DNA of 34,967 nucleotides, from the NCBI GenBank assembly GCA_023392635.1, contig JAEVYS010000087.1, forward strand, positions 1 to 34,967, written 5' to 3'. The first letter of the stretch is position 1, and each line of letters begins with the position of its first letter. Below, piece by piece: positions 16,100 to 23,240 of the stretch. Below the pieces are notes generated by a model. It was given only the letters and a program-made list of their open reading frames with translations, did not search any database and was not told the origin of the DNA. The stretch comes from Actinomycetes bacterium. Lineage in GTDB: Bacteria; Actinomycetota; Actinomycetes; Propionibacteriales; Propionibacteriaceae. Position numbers and translations under genes: made by a program.

Positions 16100-16153
16100 A
16101 TGGCTGACATGTCATGGGCGCGACTCCTGCTTGGTCGCCGCAGCGAGGCCTAG
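16100..16153 (+). CDS. leuA leader peptide
   Basis: A 17-codon reading frame, MADMSWARLLLGRRSEA, with three consecutive leucine codons (CTC CTG CTT, 16124-16132), lies 72 bases before leuA. The stop is TAG at 16151-16153. ATG 16109 is an alternative start. Its last codons form the left arm of a strong hairpin (16138-16179). Leucine-run leader peptides upstream of leuA are a known attenuation arrangement. Expression level should follow charged leucyl-tRNA supply. No clear promoter was identified. Confidence 0.8.
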   Translation: MADMSWARLLLGRRSEA

Positions 16154-16220
16154 TTACTGATCAGGCCTCCTCGCTGCGGAGTCCGTCACGCGCCTGGCAC
16201 CAGCCGCCCATCCAGCGAGG
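16138..16220 (+). promoter_or_regulatory. leuA attenuator with mutually exclusive pairings
   Basis: Segment 2 (CCGCAGCGAGG, 16138-16148) pairs perfectly with segment 3 (CCTCGCTGCGG, 16169-16179), extended by CCT 16149-16151 with AGG 16163-16165. Segment 3 can instead pair through TCCTCGCTG (16168-16176) with CAGCGAGGA (16213-16221), which contains the leuA Shine-Dalgarno site. The octamer CAGCGAGG occurs both at 16141-16148 and 16213-16220. A ribosome finishing the leader would cover segment 2 and let segment 3 mask the leuA site; stalling at the leucine codons would leave it free. The mechanism is inferred. Confidence 0.7.
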
Positions 16221-16225
16221 AACCC

Positions 16226-18010
16226 ATGACCATCAACACCTTCCCGACGCGTCCGCAGCCCGCCCCGGTGCAGCAGCGCAGCCCGATGCCGTTCGACCGC
16301 TACACGCCGTTCCAGCCGATCGACCTGCCCGACCGCACTTGGCCGACGAAGAAGATCACCGCAGCACCCCGGTGGCTGTCGACCGACCTTCGGGACGGCA
16401 ACCAGGCGCTGATCGACCCGATGACGCCGTCGCGGAAGCGGAAGATGTTCGACCTGCTGGTGCGCATGGGCTACAAGGAGATCGAGGTCGGCTTCCCGTC
16501 CGCCTCGCAGACCGACTTCGACTTCGTGCGCAGCCTGATCACCTCCAACGCGATTCCCGACGATGTCACCATCAGCGTCCTGACCCAAGCCCGTGAGGAC
16601 CTGATCGAGCGAACCGCCCAGTCCCTGATCGGGGCGAAGCGGGGGACCATCCACCTGTACAACGCGACGGCGGAACTGTTCCGGCGGGTGGTGTTCGGCA
16701 TCGACGAGGCGCAGTGCATCGCCTTGGCCAGGCGCGGCACCGAACTCGTGATGAAGTACGCCGAGCAGAACCTGGGTGATGTGGAGTTCGGCTACGAGTA
16801 CAGCCCGGAGATCTTCACCCAGACCCCGACGGACTTCGCCATCGAGGTCTGCAACGAGGTCATGGACGTGTGGCAGCCCGGCGAGGGACGGGAGATCATC
16901 CTCAACCTTCCGGCGACCGTCGAGCGTTCCACCCCGAACACCTACGCCGACCAGATCGAGTATTTCGGACGCCACATCCGTAACCGTCCCCACGTCGCGA
17001 TTTCGCTGCACCCGCACAACGACCGGGGCACCGCGGTCGCGGCCACCGAACTGGCGCTGATGGCGGGTGCCGACCGGGTGGAGGGCTGCCTGTTCGGTCA
17101 CGGCGAGCGCACCGGGAACGTCTGCCTGGTGACGCTCGGACTGAACCTGTTCAGCCAGGGCATCGACCCCAAGATCGACTTCTCCGACATCGACGAGATC
17201 CGTCGAACGGTGGAGTACTGCACCAACCTGCCGGTCCACCCGCGCCACCCGTACGCGGGGGACCTGGTCTACACCGCCTTCTCCGGCTCCCACCAGGACG
17301 CCATCAAGAAGGGGCTGGAGGTGCTGGAGAAGGAAGCCGCCTCCCAGGGCAAGACCCTGCACGAGGTCGCCTGGGAGGCGCCTTACCTGCCCATCGATCC
17401 GCACGACGTGGGACGCACCTACGAAGCGGTCATCCGGGTCAACAGCCAGTCGGGCAAGGGCGGCATGGCCTACATCATGAAGTCTGAGCACCACCTCGAC
17501 CTGCCCCGCCGTCTGCAGATGGAGTTCTCGCGGGTGGTACAGGCCCGCACCGACTCCCAGGGCGGCGAGGTATCGCCGGAGGAGATGTGGCGCATCTTCG
17601 CCGACGAGTACCTGGCCGACATCGAGCCGCTGAGCCTCGTGACGGTGAAGTCGGTGTCGAACGGGCACGGGTACTCGGTGACCGCCACGGTGCACGACCG
17701 GGGAGCGGAGAAGGAGATCACCGGCGAGGGGAACGGGCCGGTGTCGGCGTTCGTCGACGCGCTGGGCATCCTCGGATACCACGTCCGGGTGCTGGACTAC
17801 GCGGAGCATGCCTTGTCGGCGGGCGGCGACGCCATGGCCGCTGCCTATGTCGAGGCGGAGGTCGGCGAGGGCGAGGACGCGCACGTGCTGTGGGGCGTGG
17901 GCCTGAACGAGTCGATCGTGACCGCGTCCCTGCGAGCAGTGGTCGGCGCGCTCAACCGTGAGGCCCGCCGGGCCGCGGCGGAGCGGACGGCCGCGGAGCC
18001 GCGTCCCTGA
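16226..18010 (+). CDS. leuA: 2-isopropylmalate synthase
   Basis: A 594-residue enzyme condensing acetyl-CoA with 2-oxoisovalerate, the first committed step of leucine synthesis. The TIM-barrel catalytic domain shows LSTDLRDGNQALIDPM, EIEVGFPSASQTDFDFVR, the metal-binding SLHPHNDRG and GADRVEGCLFGHGERTGNVCLV. A linker and a C-terminal leucine-sensing allosteric domain follow. Length and N-terminal extension match the long actinobacterial type (mycobacterial LeuA-like). ATG 16226 is preceded by GCGAGG. Feedback inhibition is expected from the C-terminal domain, and the leader peptide and alternative RNA pairings upstream indicate additional leucine-dependent control. No other leu genes are in the window. 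Confidence 0.97.
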   Translation: MTINTFPTRPQPAPVQQRSPMPFDRYTPFQPIDLPDRTWPTKKITAAPRWLSTDLRDGNQALIDPMTPSRKRKMFDLLVRMGYKEIEVGFPSASQTDFDFVRSLITSNAIPDDVTISVLTQAREDLIERTAQSLIGAKRGTIHLYNATAELFRRVVFGIDEAQCIALARRGTELVMKYAEQNLGDVEFGYEYSPEIFTQTPTDFAIEVCNEVMDVWQPGEGREIILNLPATVERSTPNTYADQIEYFGRHIRNRPHVAISLHPHNDRGTAVAATELALMAGADRVEGCLFGHGERTGNVCLVTLGLNLFSQGIDPKIDFSDIDEIRRTVEYCTNLPVHPRHPYAGDLVYTAFSGSHQDAIKKGLEVLEKEAASQGKTLHEVAWEAPYLPIDPHDVGRTYEAVIRVNSQSGKGGMAYIMKSEHHLDLPRRLQMEFSRVVQARTDSQGGEVSPEEMWRIFADEYLADIEPLSLVTVKSVSNGHGYSVTATVHDRGAEKEITGEGNGPVSAFVDALGILGYHVRVLDYAEHALSAGGDAMAAAYVEAEVGEGEDAHVLWGVGLNESIVTASLRAVVGALNREARRAAAERTAAEPRP

Positions 18011-18022
18011 ATGGACGGGCGG

Positions 18023-18088
18023 GCCGGCGTCTCCGCGAAGCGGGTACGCCGGCTCCTCGGTGAGCGGGCCCGCAGTGTCTGGGCCCGC
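18023..18088. terminator. Tandem hairpins after leuA
   Basis: Two stems follow the leuA stop: GCCGGCG (18023-18029) with CGCCGGC (18047-18053), and GCGGGCCC (18064-18071) with GGGCCCGC (18081-18088). Neither has a T-run. They probably end or slow leuA transcription. The remaining bases up to 18253 hold no gene I can support. Confidence 0.5.
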
Positions 18089-18253
18089 CGGTCCTCCCCG
18101 CTGAGCAGATCGCGTGGACGTTCTTCACCGGGCGCGCCCGCGCCTCCGCCGGACCCTGCCGTCGTCCCGCCCGCCGCCTGTGGACAACTCGCGCCCACCA
18201 GGGAACCTGTGGACGGCTGACACGATCGGGTGACGTCTGCAGAAGGTGCAGGC

Positions 18254-18745
18254 ATGGACGAACTCCAAAGAACCTCTCGCCTGGTTGGGTTGCGAACCGC
18301 GGCAGTCGCGCTCGTCGCGATGGTGTTCCTCACGAGCGGCGGACTCGCCACGGCTCCGACTGCGAGCGCAGCCGCTGCGCTGTGCAAAGTCGACCCGGAG
18401 CGACCACACGGCTCGGCGCACATCGGCGGCACCATCAACGCCATCGGCTCAGTGATTCGATGCCTGGGCGATCCTGTGGGCGACCTGCACCTTGATGTCC
18501 AACTCATGAGGTTCCGCGACGGAGTGTGGCGCGTTGTGCCGAGCACCCGGAAGGTGCTGCGTCCTGCCGGCCGCCTGATTCGAATCAGCAGGCACCGGCT
18601 CTGCACGCCAGGGGTCTACCGCTCGCGGCTGAGGATCTTCGGGTTCGGCGAGCACTGGGCGTGGCACTACAGCGCACCGTCGCTCATCACGTGTGCCGGT
18701 GAGAGCGGGGGTGGTAGCGGTGGAGGGGGTGGTGGTGGCTGGTGA
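18254..18745 (+). CDS. Predicted secreted protein, unknown function
   Basis: A 163-residue protein with a clear signal peptide: a short basic N-region, a hydrophobic core TAAVALVAMVFLTSGGLA and an APTASA cleavage-like motif near residue 42. The mature part is small and basic with four cysteines (in LCKV, IRCLGD, RLCTPG and ITCAG), which could form two disulfides. It ends in a Gly/Ser-rich tail. I do not recognise the family. ATG 18254 follows GAAGGTG; an upstream GTG at 18230 would add eight residues before the basic region and is less likely. The next gene starts 22 bases later on the same strand, so the two probably form a unit. Confidence 0.65.
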   Translation: MDELQRTSRLVGLRTAAVALVAMVFLTSGGLATAPTASAAAALCKVDPERPHGSAHIGGTINAIGSVIRCLGDPVGDLHLDVQLMRFRDGVWRVVPSTRKVLRPAGRLIRISRHRLCTPGVYRSRLRIFGFGEHWAWHYSAPSLITCAGESGGGSGGGGGGGW

Positions 18746-18767
18746 GAGCGCTGTTGAATGGAGAGCC

Positions 18768-19301
18768 ATGAGACGAGGTAGGCGCGGGGCGGGTTGGCGT
18801 GCTCGACGGCGGCCTTCGTCATCAGGTCCGCGCATCCTGGAAGCGGTTGTCGAGCCCGCCTGGGATCCGTCCCGCTCCGAGGAATCGATCGATCTGGGCC
18901 TGATGGCCCGACTTCGTGATGCCATTTTCGAGTCCGAGGGTCGCCAGCTGCGTCGATCCATCCGGGTCTCTCCCCGGGACCGGGGTGATTGGGCCTTCGA
19001 CTATCTCAGCGTGCCCGACGCACTGGACAGCGGCAGTCATTCGATCGTGGGCTGGTGGGTGGGTGAAGCGGCCGACGCAGTCGGGTTCCTCGGGGAGCCC
19101 GAAGGCGAAGTCCCTCTGGTTCGCGGATCGGACCTCGACCTGGCGGTCTGGCGGGTGGCGAGCAATCGGCTCCCACACCTTGTCATGGAATGCGGAGTTC
19201 CTACCGTCCTTGCCTCGGCCGAACCTGGGTGGGTGTTGGTCGCACCGCCCGCCAGTAACGAGATGTTCCTCTACCCCGAGCTGTCTGCGTCGGACGGCTG
19301 A
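18768..19301 (+). CDS. Hypothetical protein downstream of the secreted protein
   Basis: A 177-residue protein with an Arg-rich N terminus (MRRGRRGAGWRARRR) followed by a globular acidic part containing several Trp residues; there is no signal peptide or membrane helix. I do not recognise a family. ATG 18768 has GGAG four bases upstream. Codons such as GATTGG, ATTTTC and CTTCGT make it look less GC-biased than the flanking housekeeping genes, which may mean recent acquisition. The tight spacing behind a secreted cysteine-containing protein is compatible with a functional pair, but nothing in the sequence shows what that is. It ends 59 bases before leaderless argG. Confidence 0.6.
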   Translation: MRRGRRGAGWRARRRPSSSGPRILEAVVEPAWDPSRSEESIDLGLMARLRDAIFESEGRQLRRSIRVSPRDRGDWAFDYLSVPDALDSGSHSIVGWWVGEAADAVGFLGEPEGEVPLVRGSDLDLAVWRVASNRLPHLVMECGVPTVLASAEPGWVLVAPPASNEMFLYPELSASDG

Positions 19302-19348
19302 GGCCGCCCACGGGGCAGCCCGGGCGAGGGCGCATGCCGATGGGCCGA

Positions 19349-19354
19349 TAGGAT
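19349..19354 (+). promoter_or_regulatory. -10 box for leaderless argG
   Basis: TAGGAT is followed by exactly six bases and ATG 19361. No Shine-Dalgarno sequence intervenes, so the argG mRNA is predicted to start at or next to its ATG. Confidence 0.6.
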
Positions 19355-19360
19355 CGCCGC

Positions 19361-20779
19361 ATGCCCACCGTCCTCACCGAACTGCCCCTCGGCGAACGTG
19401 TCGGCCTCGCCTTTTCCGGAGGCCTGGACACGTCCGTCGCTGTCGCCTGGATGCGCGAAAAGGGAGCGATTCCCTGCACGTACACCGCAAACCTGGGCCA
19501 GTACGACGAGCCGGACATCGAGTCGGTGCCTGGTCGCGCCGGCATCTATGGCGCAGAGATCTCGCGGATGGTGGACTGCACGACGGCGATGGTGGAGGAG
19601 GGCCTGGCCGCCCTGACGTGCGGTGCCTTCCACATCCGCACCGGTGGCAAGACCTATTTCAACACCACCCCGATCGGGCGCGCGGTCACCGGAACGATGC
19701 TGGTGAACGCGATGCGCGAGGACGACGTCTGGATCTGGGGTGACGGCTCGACCTACAAGGGTAACGACATCGAGCGGTTCTACCGCTACGGCCTGATGGC
19801 GAACCCGCAGCTGCGAATCTACAAACCCTGGCTCGACACCGACTTCGTCCGCGAGCTCGGCGGCCGTACCGAGATGTCCCAGTGGCTCAGCGAGCGTGGC
19901 CTGCCCTACCGCGACTCCAAGGAGAAGGCGTACTCCACCGACGCGAACATCTGGGGCGCCACGCACGAGGCCAAGGAACTCGAGAACCTCGACACCGGCA
20001 TCGAGATCGTCGAGCCGATCATGGGCGTCCGGTTCTGGGACCCCGCCGTGGAGATCACGACCGAGGACGTGACGGTCACGTTCGAACAGGGCCGTCCGGT
20101 CGCCATCAACGGACGCAACTTCCCCACCGCGGTCGACCTCGTCCTCGAGGCCAACGCCATCGGCGGGCGCCACGGTCTGGGCATGAGTGACCAGATCGAG
20201 AACCGCATCATCGAGGCCAAGAGCCGCGGCATCTATGAAGCCCCCGGCATGGCCCTGCTGCACATCTGCTACGAACGCCTCGTCACGGCGATCCACAACG
20301 AGGACACCTTCACCAGCTACCAGCTCGAGGGTCGCAAGCTCGGCCGCCTGATGTACGAGGGCCGCTGGCTCGACCCACAGTCGCTGATGATCAGGGAGTC
20401 GCTGCAGCGGTGGGTCGGCTCGGCCATCACCGGTTCGGTGACGCTGCGCCTGCGGCGCGGCGACGACTACTCCATTCTCGACACCGAGGGCCCGGCCTTC
20501 TCCTACCACCCGGAGAAGCTGTCGATGGAGCGGGTGGGCGACGCCGCTTTCGGCCCGCTGGACCGCATCGGACAGCTGACCATGCGCAACCTGGACATCG
20601 CGGATTCGCGCACCCGGCTCGAGCAGTACGCGCACCTGGGCCTGGTCGGTGGCGAGGTCTCCGCGCTGGTCGGCCGGCTCGATTCCGGCACGCCGACCGA
20701 GATCACGTCCGGGAATGCCGCCGAGCCCGCCATCGAGGAGGCCCAGAACCGCTCCGGCATGGAGGCCGGCACCGACTGA
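19361..20779 (+). CDS. argG: Argininosuccinate synthase, long (E. coli-like) type
   Basis: A 472-residue ATP-dependent ligase joining citrulline and aspartate in arginine synthesis. The ATP-binding motif is AFSGGLDTSVAVAWM (about 18-32). TANLGQYDEPD, TTPIGRAVTGTML, DGSTYKGNDIERFYRYGL, KPWLDTDF, EKAYSTDANIWGATHEAKELE and GGRHGLGMSDQIENRIIEAKSRGIYEAP closely follow the E. coli-type enzyme of about 447 residues. Most actinobacterial ArgG proteins are the shorter form of about 400 residues inside an arg cluster. Here it stands alone with no other arg gene in the window, which suggests transfer or replacement. The start is fixed by the TAGGAT-N6-ATG pattern. It converges on uppS. Confidence 0.96.
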   Translation: MPTVLTELPLGERVGLAFSGGLDTSVAVAWMREKGAIPCTYTANLGQYDEPDIESVPGRAGIYGAEISRMVDCTTAMVEEGLAALTCGAFHIRTGGKTYFNTTPIGRAVTGTMLVNAMREDDVWIWGDGSTYKGNDIERFYRYGLMANPQLRIYKPWLDTDFVRELGGRTEMSQWLSERGLPYRDSKEKAYSTDANIWGATHEAKELENLDTGIEIVEPIMGVRFWDPAVEITTEDVTVTFEQGRPVAINGRNFPTAVDLVLEANAIGGRHGLGMSDQIENRIIEAKSRGIYEAPGMALLHICYERLVTAIHNEDTFTSYQLEGRKLGRLMYEGRWLDPQSLMIRESLQRWVGSAITGSVTLRLRRGDDYSILDTEGPAFSYHPEKLSMERVGDAAFGPLDRIGQLTMRNLDIADSRTRLEQYAHLGLVGGEVSALVGRLDSGTPTEITSGNAAEPAIEEAQNRSGMEAGTD

Positions 20780-20798
20780 TCGAACCGCCGGGGGTGGC

Positions 20799-20817
20799 GA
20801 CCGCCGGGTCAGCGGTC
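20799..20817. terminator. Weak hairpin between argG and uppS
   Basis: GACCGC (20799-20804) and GCGGTC (20812-20817) form a 6-bp stem overlapping the uppS stop, between two convergent genes. Weak evidence. Confidence 0.3.
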
Positions 20818-21604
20818 AGCTCACCACGTTCGGCGCAGCCCCGCCGTAGCGGCGATCACGATGCGCGTACTGCTCGACCGCGCGCCACAGGTCGCGCCGG
20901 TCGAAGTCGGGCCACAGCCGATCCATGAAGACCATCTCGGCGTAGGCGGACTGCCACAGCAGGAAGTTCGAGGTCCGCTGCTCGCCGGAGGACCGGACGA
21001 ACAGGTCGACGTCGGGGATGTCAGGCTCGTCGAGGAACCGGCGAAACCGGTCCTCGTTGAGCCGGGAAGGGTCGAGCTCTCCCCGCGCGGCGGCCTCCGC
21101 GATCGCGCGGGCAGCGTCGACGATTTCCGCGCGCCCGCCGTAGTTCACGCAGAACTGCAGGGTGAGCACGTCGTTGCCGGCGCTCTGCCGTTCCGCCTCC
21201 TCGAGTTCGGAGATGACGCTGCGCCACAGCCGGGGCCGGCGCCCGGCCCACCGGATCCGTACGCCCATGTCGTCCAGCTGGTTGCGCCGACGGTGGATCA
21301 CGTCGCGGTTGAAGCCCATCAGCCACCGCACCTCGTCGGGCGAGCGCCGCCAGTTCTCGGTGGAGAACGCGTACGCCGAGAGGTACTTGATGCCGATCTC
21401 GATCGCACCCTCGATGACGTCGAAGAGGGCATCCTCACCCCGGGCGTGGCCGTCGGTGCGCGGCAGGTTGCGCGCCTTGGCCCAACGTCCGTTGCCATCC
21501 ATCACGATCGCCACGTGGCGGGGCAGCGACTTCGCCTCGATCGCCGGCGGTCGGGCGCCCGACGGGTGGGGGATCGGGGGGCGGGGCTGCTTCTTCTGTG
21601 CCAC
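20816..21604 (-). CDS. uppS: Isoprenyl transferase (undecaprenyl/decaprenyl diphosphate synthase)
   Basis: A 262-residue cis-prenyltransferase that builds the polyprenyl diphosphate carrier of cell-wall synthesis. Conserved regions are HVAIVMDGNGRWAKARNLPRTDGH (catalytic Asp36), SAYAFSTENWRRSPDEV, LQFCVNYGGRAEIVDAA, PDVDLFVRSSGEQRTSNFLLWQSAYAEMVF and WPDFDRRDLWRAV. In many actinobacteria uppS sits directly beside recO; here they are about 4 kb apart. The GTG at 21604 is six bases after TAGGCT, so the mRNA is predicted leaderless. Chain length of the product (C50 or C55) cannot be read from the sequence. Confidence 0.95.
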   Translation of the reverse strand: MAQKKQPRPPIPHPSGARPPAIEAKSLPRHVAIVMDGNGRWAKARNLPRTDGHARGEDALFDVIEGAIEIGIKYLSAYAFSTENWRRSPDEVRWLMGFNRDVIHRRRNQLDDMGVRIRWAGRRPRLWRSVISELEEAERQSAGNDVLTLQFCVNYGGRAEIVDAARAIAEAAARGELDPSRLNEDRFRRFLDEPDIPDVDLFVRSSGEQRTSNFLLWQSAYAEMVFMDRLWPDFDRRDLWRAVEQYAHRDRRYGGAAPNVVS

Positions 21605-21610
21605 TCCGCA

Positions 21611-21616
21611 AGCCTA
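21611..21616 (-). promoter_or_regulatory. -10 box for leaderless uppS
   Basis: TAGGCT on the minus strand, then six bases (TGCGGA), then GTG 21604. Confidence 0.6.
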
Positions 21617-21669
21617 GGGGAACCGCGATTCCGCAGCGCCCGGCTCGGCTCCACGCTGTCCGCGAACAA

Positions 21670-21690
21670 GTTGAGTCGCCTCGGCTCAAG
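21670..21690 (+). promoter_or_regulatory. HAIR-like HspR operator of hsp20
   Basis: GTTGAGT (21670-21676), seven bases, GCTCAAG (21684-21690). The HspR operator consensus is CTTGAGT-N7-ACTCAAG, so 12 of 14 arm positions agree and the spacing is exact. A possible -35 (TTGAAA, 21695-21700) follows, with CACACT (21718-21723) as a weak -10. No hspR gene is in the window. Confidence 0.6.
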
Positions 21691-21727
21691 TCGCTTGAAA
21701 TCCGTCGGGGGGAGGCGCACACTGGTC

Positions 21728-21754
21728 TTAGCACTCAAGCAACGAGAGTGCTAA
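21728..21754 (+). promoter_or_regulatory. Perfect CIRCE operator of hsp20
   Basis: TTAGCACTC (21728-21736), nine bases, GAGTGCTAA (21746-21754): an exact match to the CIRCE consensus bound by HrcA. It lies between the promoter region and the hsp20 Shine-Dalgarno site. Confidence 0.95.
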
Positions 21755-21777
21755 CACAGCTGAGAGGAGCAGCCGAG

Positions 21778-22209
21778 ATGGCACGCACTTTTGATCCCTT
21801 CCGCGAGATGGATCGCTGGTTCTCCGACGTCGCACGGACGCCGGCCAGCGCCGCCATGCCCATGGACCTGTACCGCGACGGCGACGTCTTCGTGACCCGC
21901 ATCGACCTGCCGGGCGTCGATCCCGCCTCCATCGACGTGGACGTGGACGACCGCACCCTCACCGTCCGCGCCCAGCGCAAGGCCGACACCTCCGACGAGC
22001 AGAAGTGGCTCGTCCGCGAACGCCCGGCCGGCACGTTCGCCCGCCAGCTCACGCTGGGGTACGGCGTCGCGCTCGACCGCATCGGCGCCGAGTACCGCGA
22101 TGGTGTCCTCGAGCTGCGCATCCCGGTCGCCGAGGAGGCCAAGCCGCGCAAGATCAGCGTCGCGCACTCCGGGTCGCCGGCGCAGATCGAAGGCTCCGTC
22201 GAGGGCTGA
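21778..22209 (+). CDS. Small heat-shock protein, Hsp20 family
   Basis: A 143-residue alpha-crystallin-domain chaperone that holds unfolding proteins for refolding by DnaK. A short N-terminal arm (FDPFREMDRWFSD) precedes the alpha-crystallin domain (about 28-125), with DLYRDGDVFVTRIDLPGVDPASIDVDV, the RTLTVRAQR strand and the family signature GVLELRIPVAE. The C-terminal tail is short. ATG 21778 is preceded by GAGAGGAG. Upstream stand a HAIR-like element and a perfect CIRCE, predicting repression by both HspR and HrcA. hrcA itself is about 20 kb away in this window. A strong hairpin follows the stop. Confidence 0.93.
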   Translation: MARTFDPFREMDRWFSDVARTPASAAMPMDLYRDGDVFVTRIDLPGVDPASIDVDVDDRTLTVRAQRKADTSDEQKWLVRERPAGTFARQLTLGYGVALDRIGAEYRDGVLELRIPVAEEAKPRKISVAHSGSPAQIEGSVEG

Positions 22210-22227
22210 TCAGGCCCTTCTCCGCAG

Positions 22228-22263
22228 CGGGCCGGACCCGTCGATCACGACGGGTTCGGCCCG
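22228..22263. terminator. Bidirectional terminator hairpin, hsp20/aldo-keto reductase
   Basis: Arms 22228-22243 and 22248-22263 (CGGGCCGGACCCGTCG and its partner) pair over 16 positions, 15 Watson-Crick plus one G-T, around an ATCA loop. The loop contains the aldo-keto reductase stop codon. It serves two convergent genes. A T-run is absent. Confidence 0.75.
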
Positions 22264-23228
22264 TTCTGCGTCGCGACGGTCTCCCGCTGGACCGCGAACG
22301 GCGCCGAAGCCTTCGTGAGCCGGTTGAGCTGTGAACGCGACAGCTTGAGGGTCGATGCCGCCAGGATGGCCGGCAGCTGATCGACCGAGCTCACGGACGC
22401 GATCGGCGCCGTGACCCCCGGCTGGTGGCCCAGCCAGGCGAGCGCCACCGTGGCCGGCTCGACGCCGACCTCGTCGGCGACGGCGACCACGGCGTCCACG
22501 ACGTCGAAGCCCTCGTCGGTGGCGAAGCTGCGGACGCGGGCTGCCCGCGCACCGCGCGCCTGCTCACCCCGCGCGTACTTGCCCGTGAGGAAACCGGCGG
22601 CCAGCCCGTAGTAGGGAACGATGGCGAGATGGTGCTCGGCGCACAGCGCGCCAAGACCGGAGCTCTCCACCTCTGCCCGGTGGACGAGGTTGTACTGGGG
22701 CTGCACGGCCACCGGCAGCGCGAGCCCCTCGCGTCCGGCCACCTCGATCACCTCGGCCGTCCGTTCCGCGCTGAAGTTCGAGAGCCCGTAGTGGCGGATC
22801 GCGCCGGAGCGGATCAGGCCGTCGAAGGCACCCACCCACTCCTCTGTGGGCACGTGGGGGTCGTCCTCGTGGGCGTAGTAGAGGTCGATCGTCTCCACGC
22901 CCAGGCGGCGGCGCGAGCCGTCCAGGCAGATCTTGATGTTCGCCGGTCGCAGACCGCGGTGGATGGGGTGCTTGGCGACCTTGGTGGCCACCACGACCTG
23001 TTCGCGGGCGCTGTGGTGTCGCAGCCACGCCCCGATGATGGTCTCGGACTCCCCGCCCCGGTGGCCCGGCACCCAGGAGGAGTAGGCGTCAGCGGTGTCG
23101 ATGAAGTTGCCTCCCGCATCGGCGAACGCGTCGAGGATCGCCTCCGAGGTGGCCGTGTCGGCCGTCCAGCCGAAGACATTGCCGCCGAGGCAGAGCGGCG
23201 ACACTCTCAACGTCGAGATGCGGTGCAT
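22245..23228 (-). CDS. Aldo/keto reductase
   Basis: A 327-residue NAD(P)H-dependent oxidoreductase with the AKR barrel. Catalytic residues are visible: Asp44 and Tyr49 in DTADAY, Lys83 in ATKVAK and His120 in YYAHEDD. The later segments GLSNFSAERTAEV and VQPQYNLVHR are typical of the family, as is the C-terminal PIASVSSVDQL cofactor region. The substrate is unknown. Frames allow GTG 23234 or ATG 23228. A TAGGCT box (23235-23240) places ATG 23228 exactly six bases away, so I use that. The TAG of the box is also the stop codon of the SIMPL gene upstream. Confidence 0.93.
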   Translation of the reverse strand: MHRISTLRVSPLCLGGNVFGWTADTATSEAILDAFADAGGNFIDTADAYSSWVPGHRGGESETIIGAWLRHHSAREQVVVATKVAKHPIHRGLRPANIKICLDGSRRRLGVETIDLYYAHEDDPHVPTEEWVGAFDGLIRSGAIRHYGLSNFSAERTAEVIEVAGREGLALPVAVQPQYNLVHRAEVESSGLGALCAEHHLAIVPYYGLAAGFLTGKYARGEQARGARAARVRSFATDEGFDVVDAVVAVADEVGVEPATVALAWLGHQPGVTAPIASVSSVDQLPAILAASTLKLSRSQLNRLTKASAPFAVQRETVATQNGPNPS

Positions 23229-23234
23229 GGCCAC

Positions 23235-23240
23235 AGCCTA
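23235..23240 (-). promoter_or_regulatory. -10 box of the aldo/keto reductase overlapping a stop codon
   Basis: TAGGCT on the minus strand is six bases before ATG 23228. Its first three bases are the TAG stop of the SIMPL-domain gene (23238-23240), giving the reductase its own promoter inside an apparent operon. Confidence 0.55.

Noticed and set aside
18011..18220. 69-codon open frame after leuA
   Set aside because: It begins immediately at the leuA end, has no ribosome-binding site of its own, and is made of hairpin sequence and an Arg/Pro-rich translation.
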